From Ailurus styani (Eukaryota > Chordata > Mammalia > Carnivora > Ailuridae), in assembly GCA_002007465.1 (NCBI GenBank), contig LNAC01000036.1, positions 5,547,911 to 5,611,910 on the forward strand: a stretch of 64,000 bases of DNA, given 5' to 3'. The notes under the pieces were generated by a model. The model did not search any database, was not told the DNA's origin, and saw nothing but the letters and a program-made list of their open reading frames with translations. Made by a program: the position numbers and the translations under genes. Positions 57,851 through 64,000 of the stretch are shown here, piece by piece. Positions within the stretch are counted from its first letter, which is position 1; each line of letters opens with the position of its first letter.

Positions 57851-59690
57851 AAGCATAAACATACAACCAGTGAGCTCTTAACTCTCAGCCTGTTCATGCC
57901 TTTCTCCTCACCATAATCTCTTTCAAATAATCTTTAGTTAGGTCAATCTACTATTCAAAGCTATTATTCTTAGAATTATGTCCTTCTTTCATTCCATCCA
58001 GATTTGTTTTTACTGATCTTTGACACCTGAGGGGCTACAAATCTGTGTGTTTGTTTAAACTCCAGTCAAACACACTCGTGTTTGTTTTAAGTTGGACTAA
58101 TACCACCAGGAAATCTGGAAATGCCTCCTCTTCGGCGGCTACAGGTTTTCAGAAACACCAGGGCTGCCCTGTGCGGCAAGGACCCAGGAGGAGGGGAATG
58201 GAATGAGACAGAGAGGGAACAGGTTTATTTGTGAAAAGGGGAAAATGAAGGTTTACTCGATTAACAGAAGGCTTTTGGTCCAAACATTGTCTCAGTTGTC
58301 ATGGCCATGACCCTTAGAAATGCACGAGGCATCTACTTCAGGAAAGGCCCCCGTGCCTCCTGCCGGGCTTCACCAAAAATAAGATGAAATCTCAGCGCAC
58401 ACCCGCACGTCACCCCCTCTGTGCATGTGGGACGGTTCACTTGGCTTTGAAAGTGCATCCAAGCTGCCTCGTTCAGACGTCGGTGCAGGGCGAGCCTCGC
58501 CCTGCCTTCCCTGACTCCTGACGCGACTTCTCGATGGAGGGCCGGGATTTTTCTCAAGTGTAACAATATTAATTATCAAGTCACTTTAAAACACGTGTGA
58601 TGTATGTGTGCATTTGTTTCACAGGGATGGTATAAAGATTAAATACTTAATGAATCCATTTTTCATATCAAGGATATATTTGCCCTACGCCTAAATATAT
58701 CTCTCCCTTCTGTTTCTCATGAGAAATATAGCTATCTTTATTATGTAATCAGTAATATATCATTCTTTCTAAGCAGGATCTAATTTTAGCAACATGATGA
58801 ATGGCCCAGGAATGTATTCCACTATCCTCTGCAGAAAGGAATATATATCAGACCTGCTCAGGTGTGTGTCATTTCTCGATATCGGGAGCTTTCTGCTCCC
58901 CAAGTGGCAGCCTGGCTTTTTCTGGCTGAAAGCCCCAAGTTCGGTCTCTGTTTCGGCTCGTGCAGACCCTGTTAGGAAACAACCGTGTGTGAGCAATAAC
59001 CAGGTTTGCCGGCTCCAGCCAATGAGGTGTAGGGCTCTCCTGAGCCTGTGTTGCATCACCCAGCCAGAAAATGACCCACTGGGTTTTTGATTTTCTTTTT
59101 CTTCAATTCATCTCTATGTAGAAACTGCTTGCAGGAGACTACCCTCAAGTCCCCAGCCACCATCGCTCATTTTTTCCCATTTTGTCTTTAAGCAGAGAAA
59201 TTTCTTTAAAATGCAGGAATCATTCTAGTTTGACTAGCAGGATAAGGAAGGAGTACCTTCTTTTTTCTGGAGCTTCCAAAGAGAAAATGTTCATTTTTCT
59301 TCCATGCTACCTGTGAGTTTCCTGGCTGCTTCTGAACATTCATCATGGGCCCCTGCACCCCACATTTTGATAAAATTTTAATTTTAAGACTATTCTGAAC
59401 TCATTTTTAATTTCACTAGAGGCAAAGTAGTACTCGATCCCCATTTTGCACCTGGAAGATTGAGGTTCTGATAGATTAAAATGTAACTCGTTCATACTTT
59501 CAGATATGGCCCTGTAATGACCCAAATCTACAACTTCATAACAGTAGACTCTGCTTAATATTTAATGGTATCTATAAACGATGGAAGGTAAAATTTAGGG
59601 TTTTGGTGGTGGTGTTTTTTTCAACAATTGTATATGTAAAACTCTGAAATTCTTTGTGCAACTACTATATTTGTTGATTCTAAGATGTCT
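57851..59690. promoter_or_regulatory. Unique interval with a possible regulatory block near 58,770-59,090
   Basis: No gene or repeat. The stretch 58,770-59,090 is evenly complex and includes the palindrome-like ggaatgtattcc (58,811-58,822, two TEAD-like GGAATG/ATTCC halves). It could be a constrained element. Low confidence. Confidence 0.3.
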
Positions 59691-60044
59691 TTTTTTTTTC
59701 TCTCTCTCTCATATTCATGTCTTTGAACCTGGGATACATCCTACAGTCAATGGTTTCTTTCTTAGTGGATGCAGCAGACTGATCCTTAAAAGGTCCCAAA
59801 TCTTCACCCCCTCTTTGTCTCCATGCCCTTTGCAATATCACCCTGTTAACTTCCCATCAAACAGGTCAATTTCCTCATTACTTGAAAACGTGTTGGTCTC
59901 ATCTTTACTTATTCCTGTCGAGAGTGCTATTGGTGCCCTGCCCATTCCCCTTTGCTCTTACCGCCTTCGGCCTGCCTGATTTCCAGAAGTACCTGCACTT
60001 CTTTGCCTGAGGGCCCATATCTGACTGCCAAAGCCTGCCTTACC

Positions 60045-60540
60045 TGCTGTGATGGCTTAAAAATATGTTCACAGATTCTTTGACACTCTTCCCTCCCCTC
60101 CTTTTGAATGTGGGCCAGACTTCATGACTTGACTCGCTTCTATCAAATAGAATGTGATAGAAATGACAATGTGATTTTGAAAACTAGGTCATAAAAGGCA
60201 CTGTGACCATGCTCTGTCTTGGATCACTCGCTCTGGCATAAGCCATATGTCGTGAGGTCCCTGGAGTTGTCCAGTGGAAAGGTCTCCATGGAGAGGAATT
60301 GGCCAGCCACATGAGTGGGTTATCTTAGATCCTCCACGCTTAGTCAAGTCTTCAGATCATTAAAGTCTCACCGATTTCTTCACTGCAACCTCAAGAGGAA
60401 ACCCAAGCCAGAATTAACTAGCTAAGCTATTTCAAAATCCCTAACCCTCACAAACAATATGAGATGATAAATGTGTATCGTTATAGTAAGCCACTAAGTT
60501 TTGGGATAATGTATTGCTCATCAATATAGAACTAAACCCA
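60045..60540 (+). mobile_element. MLT1-type solo LTR (ERVL-MaLR)
   Basis: Forward LTR text, near full length: agattctttgacactcttccc, tgacttgactcgcttctatcaaatagaatgtg, ccatggagaggaattggcc, tatgagatgataaatgtgtatcgttatagtaagccactaagttttggg, ending aatatagaactaa. No internal genes. Confidence 0.8.
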
Positions 60541-60711
60541 TCCGTGTGGCAGGCTGGAAATGGTGGCATATTACCTCTCGGAAGCATTCCTCAACCAGTG
60601 ACAACAGGAGATTGTATAAACACCACAGATTCTTCACCCCTTGGGTAGGATAACTGAACTTGCAGTTTCCCCAGGAGTATTAAGTTCCAGTTACCCAGAA
60701 TAATAACTGGC

Positions 60712-60951
60712 TTGATAACACCCTTTTTTTTTTTTTTTTTAAATTTTTTTTTAGATTTATTTATTTATTTGACAGAGAAAGAGAGATCACAAGCAGGCAG
60801 AGAGGCAGGCAGAGAGAGAGGAGGAAGCAGGCTCCTTGCCGAGCAGGGAGCCCGATGCGGGCCTCGATCCCAGGACCCTGAGATCATGACCTGAGCAGAA
60901 GGCAGAGGCTTTAACCCACTGAGCCACCCAGGCGCCCTTGATAACACCCTT
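60712..60951 (-). mobile_element. Young CAN-SINE with perfect 14-base target duplication
   Basis: Body 60,726-60,937; ttgataacaccctt at both ends. Consensus-like gagccacccaggcgccc head. Confidence 0.95.
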
Positions 60952-61194
60952 AACTGGCCACTTTCCCTTCCCTATCTAACTTCTTCACTTCCCTACCGGT
61001 GTTTCCCTAACTTTCCATATTAAATACCTGCTCTCAAGTCCTTATCTCAGAATAACCTCTTTTGGGGGATTTAAGAATGCAAACTAGGTCAAGTCCACAT
61101 AACCAGTTGCCAAGGCCTGTACATTTTCATTTAAAATTCTCTTTCTGTGGCTCCAGTTCAATAGCACCAACCTGAGCTGATGCAAAGAATAAAT

Positions 61195-61405
61195 GAATGA
61201 ATAGGGATCACCTGGATGGCTCAGTCAGTTAAGTGTCTGACTCTTGATTCCAGCTCAGGTCATGATCTCAAGGTTATGGGATTGAGCCCTGTCTGGCTCT
61301 GCACTCAGCAGGAAGTCTACTTCTCTCTCTCTCCTTCTGCCCCTCCCCCTGCTCTCTCTTTCTCTCTCTGTCTCTAAAATAAATAAATCTTAAAAAAATA
61401 AATGA
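61195..61405 (+). mobile_element. CAN-SINE, older type
   Basis: Head gggatcacctggatggctcagtcagttaagtgtctgactcttgattcc, CT-rich middle, (AAAT)n tail. The flanks are both AATG/AAAT-rich (aataaatgaatg), probably a target duplication. Confidence 0.9.
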
Positions 61406-61859
61406 ATGGATAAATAAACAAATGAATGAATGAATAAATTAATAAAATAAATAACAACAAAAACATCTTTCCACTTCACACATATATAAATATGTGGGGG
61501 AACATATGCCCCCTCCCCAATTTTTAATACAATTTCAAACTCAAAACCAAGAAAAGAAAACCCACAAGTGTCAGAAACAGACAAGATACTCAGCTGCAGT
61601 GATAAGAGGGAGATGAAATGAAAATGCTCTCATGTGAACCAATAAGAGAGAAAGGAATTAGCAGCTGAAGTTTGAAGCACTGTGAGCAGGAATGTATAGG
61701 TCTGACTTGGCCCCGTGAGTGCCAGGAGCAGGAACCAGGCTATATGTATGAAGCCAGGGGTCCTGAAGAACTTATCTAGTATCCTCTGAGTCAGGGACTA
61801 GTGAAACCATCCACTACTCTAGGGGAATATCAGGGAAGCTTGTAATTTTTCTAGGCTGT

Positions 61860-63190
61860 GTGAATAACAGAAATCACCCAAAAGAAATGGAGATTTGTGC
61901 CACAAATGGTGGAAGGCCTGGTATCATTACTCCATTACTCAGGTACCTCAAACTAAGAATTTTCCTAAAATCTTGTCCAGAATTGGTAAATGTAAAAACA
62001 CCCCACAGGGATGCTCTGGAGCATATGAAACTTCTACAGACCCCCTTTCTCTGTCATCTCCATAAAGAAGAATTTACAGTAAGAATGAAAAGAGAAGAGG
62101 AGAAAAGAAAAGAACAGAAAAGAAAAGAAACCACAGAAGGAAGCCAACAACAATAGAGGGGACAGATGAGAAAATCTGCATTTCAGGAACTAGAAATAAT
62201 AGAACAACAATCCAAAAAGACTTCCAATTGAATATTTTAAAACATTTCAAGACATGAGAAAAGGAATGGTAACATGAACCAAGAATAAAACTATTTGAAG
62301 ATGGGGAGATCTGTGACGGGGGGGGGGGGTTTTTAAANAAGAAAAATGTGATAGGCCAGTTGGACTATGAGTAAATATGGCTGATGGGAGAATAAGTGAA
62401 CTGGAAGACAGATCATAGGAAATCACCCAGAATATACACAAAAGATAAAGAGATGGGAAATACGGAAGTAGATTAATTGAGAAAGTCTTAACATATGTTT
62501 CTAAAAAGTTCCAAAGGGAAAAAGAAATAGAGTAAAAGGCAAAAGATAATAGTCAAGAATTGCCATTATCTAAGACATGACTCTTTAAAGAAACGTACTG
62601 GGTACCATGAGGTATAATTAGAAATAAGCCCACATTTATTTATTTATTTATTTGACAGAGAGAGAGAGAGAGAGATCACAAGATCACAAGTAGGCAGAGA
62701 GGCAGGCAGAGAGAAAGGAGGAAGCAGGCTCCCCACTGAGCAGGGAACTCAATGCAGGCCTCGATCCCAGGACACTGAGATCATGAACTGACCCACCCAG
62801 GCGCCCAAAATAAACCCACTTTCAAACACAGTAGTTGAACTGCAGAGTATCAGCCTTAAAAACTAATAGAAAGAATAAAAAACACATTATCTATTACTAA
62901 GAGCATACTTCTGAAGAGTAACAATAGCTGACAGAACATAGCTATTGTGTTGTAAATGCAAGGATAGGTACACAGGAAAAATTCACTTAAATGCTGACAA
63001 ACACTATCATCTCAGCATGGAAGTAAAATAAAGTCAATTTCAGACATCGTAAGACTATTTTGGCAAATAACATTTGGTCAAGTAGTATATGAAGATTTAC
63101 TTGGGCAAAAAGGGAAAAGAAGTAAAATACAGCATTTAAGGAATGGAGAGAGGTGTGACCAAAGCTAACTAAACCCTCAATAGTATAATT
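61860..63190 (+). mobile_element. Probable L1M/HAL1 ORF1-region remnant, split by a SINE
   Basis: A-rich forward text resembling the old L1/HAL1 ORF1 and inter-ORF region: gaaatcacccagaatatacacaaaag, gaaagtcttaacatatgtttc, gtagttgaactgcagagtatcag, cacttaaatgctgacaaacac, ataaagtcaatttcagacatcgtaag. Very decayed, frames lost. The SINE at 62,634-62,807 sits inside it. Confidence 0.5.
62622..62819 (-). mobile_element. CAN-SINE with internal deletion in the head
   Basis: Body 62,634-62,807. The flanks aaataagcccac and aaataaacccac differ at one base. The head goes from 'gatcatgaactg' straight to 'acccacccaggcgccc', so about 25 bases of the A-box region are lost. Confidence 0.9.
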
Positions 63191-63196
63191 TAAGAT

Positions 63197-63333
63197 GTCT
63201 CCTTTAGGGGGCGCCTAGCTGGCTTAGTCCATAGAGCATGAGACTCTTGATCTCCAGATTGTGAGTTCAAGTCCCATGTTGGCTGTAACAATTACCCAAA
63301 CACAAACATTTTTCCTTTAAAAAGTCTCCTTTA
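63197..63333 (+). mobile_element. Short tRNA-Lys SINE variant (tRNA-like head)
   Basis: The head at about 63,209-63,286 is close to tRNA-Lys(CUU): tagagcatgagactcttgatct with the CTT anticodon region, and a B box agttcaagtcc at 63,264. It lacks the ctcaggtcatg insertion of the other SINEs here. The 3' part is gtaacaattaccc and an A/T-rich end. gtctccttta flanks both ends. The changed A box and loops argue against a working tRNA gene. Confidence 0.8.
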
Positions 63334-63755
63334 TGAGATAAAAACTAATGTAGAAACAAATTTCTAAGTCATGAAACCGTGGATGATAGGAGAGCAGAGC
63401 AGAGTTAAAGCACATACGATTTAAAAAGAGGTAAGAGATACTGATTAATTCTAGACTTTAATTAATTCTAGACTTTAATATTTAGGTAAGGGTAGCCCTA
63501 AAGTAAAGAAATTGAATGCATAACTTACATAGCAATAGAAGAAAAATGTAAAAATGTGAACTGGAATGTTACCCACCAAATCACGAGAGTAGATTTTTCT
63601 TGGGAGAGAGAAGTGGTGATTGTAACCAGGAGGGTCTGGGGTGGGATAACAAAGGAAACTTCATGTTATCTGAAATGTTCTGTATTTTTAAAACATGTAG
63701 AAAAAGAAAGAAATAGCACATGCCTTGTATCTTTCTTTATCCCTTTGCCCATGGG
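63334..63755. other. Intergenic, unique or decayed
   Basis: Contains a near-tandem 18-base repeat (ttaattctagacttta) at about 63,445-63,480. No gene. Confidence 0.4.
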
Positions 63756-63759
63756 ATAG

Positions 63760-63960
63760 GACCCTGATTTTTCCCTGATATTCAAGGTCCCTCCTAATTT
63801 GCCTCCTTTTTTCCCAGCCAGCTTGGCTCCTCCTCCCGGCCCATGTTTCCCATTTCCATCAGGCCAACCTCTTCCTTTTTCATACATAATCCTCTTTAGG
63901 GTTTGTGCCTTCGTTATCCAAGTTTTGCTGGTCTGTAAAGACCCTTCCTCCCATCCCCCA
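63760..63960 (+). mobile_element. L2 LINE fragment
   Basis: Forward L2-like text: aaggtccctcctaatttgcctcc...ccagcttggctcctcctcccgg...gtttgtgccttcg. Confidence 0.55.
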
Positions 63961-64000
63961 ATATCGACAACAACAAGTAGAATGGTCTGCGGCACATAAT

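Noticed and set aside
60045..60540. Possible retroviral genes near MLT1-type LTRs
   Set aside because: Only ancient LTR sequence is present here and at the other MLT1 sites; no gag, pol or env-like frame is visible.
63209..63286. Possible tRNA-Lys gene
   Set aside because: Part of a SINE with target duplications; the A box and several stem positions are changed.

Overview
This is vertebrate, mammalian nuclear DNA with almost no protein-coding content. The many short open frames behave as chance frames in GC-rich or repeat sequence. At least 18 tRNA-Lys-derived CAN-SINEs place it in Carnivora. Their form (head ending 'gtgggttaaagcctctgcc', tail 'ctgcctgcctct..tgatctctctc') suggests a caniform, most likely a mustelid. 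The species call is inference.

The left end is a CpG island (about 1-2,660). It is followed by a spliced gene on the + strand that I recognise as CRNDE. Its last exon (12,167 to about 12,443) resembles the human CRNDE 3' exon as I remember it, at several separated places, and it has splice sites and an AATAAA signal. In the human map as I recall it (16q12.2), CRNDE and IRX5 diverge from a shared CpG island. IRX5 should therefore lie just left of base 1 on the - strand, and the rest of the window should run toward IRX3. I see no IRX5 coding sequence in the window.

Layout. 1-2.66 kb: CpG-island promoter with a (CCG)9 tract and two alternative exon-1 donors. 2.4-12.45 kb: CRNDE, almost free of transposons, with a conserved-looking block in its last intron. 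Two exons join into a 45-codon open frame. 13.1-21.4 kb: old L1M and L2 pieces and two truncated L1 copies. 21.4-28.3 kb: mostly unique DNA with a strong candidate for a distal conserved enhancer cluster (26.17-28.25 kb). 28.4-44.9 kb: gene desert with SINEs, MIR, MLT1 LTRs, L1M and MER5. 45.2-46.3 kb: a second enhancer-like block. 46.6-50.7 kb: an old L1M carrying a SINE. 50.7-64 kb: gene desert with MIR, L2, MLT1, SINEs and a probable L1/HAL1 ORF1-region remnant.

Function. One lncRNA gene and a bidirectional promoter sit beside a gene desert whose unique blocks are plausible long-range Iroquois-cluster enhancers. Conservation could not be computed here. I did not find an obviously new biological system. 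The best leads are the CRNDE micropeptide frame, the unique AT-rich blocks and several unusual retrotransposition scars.
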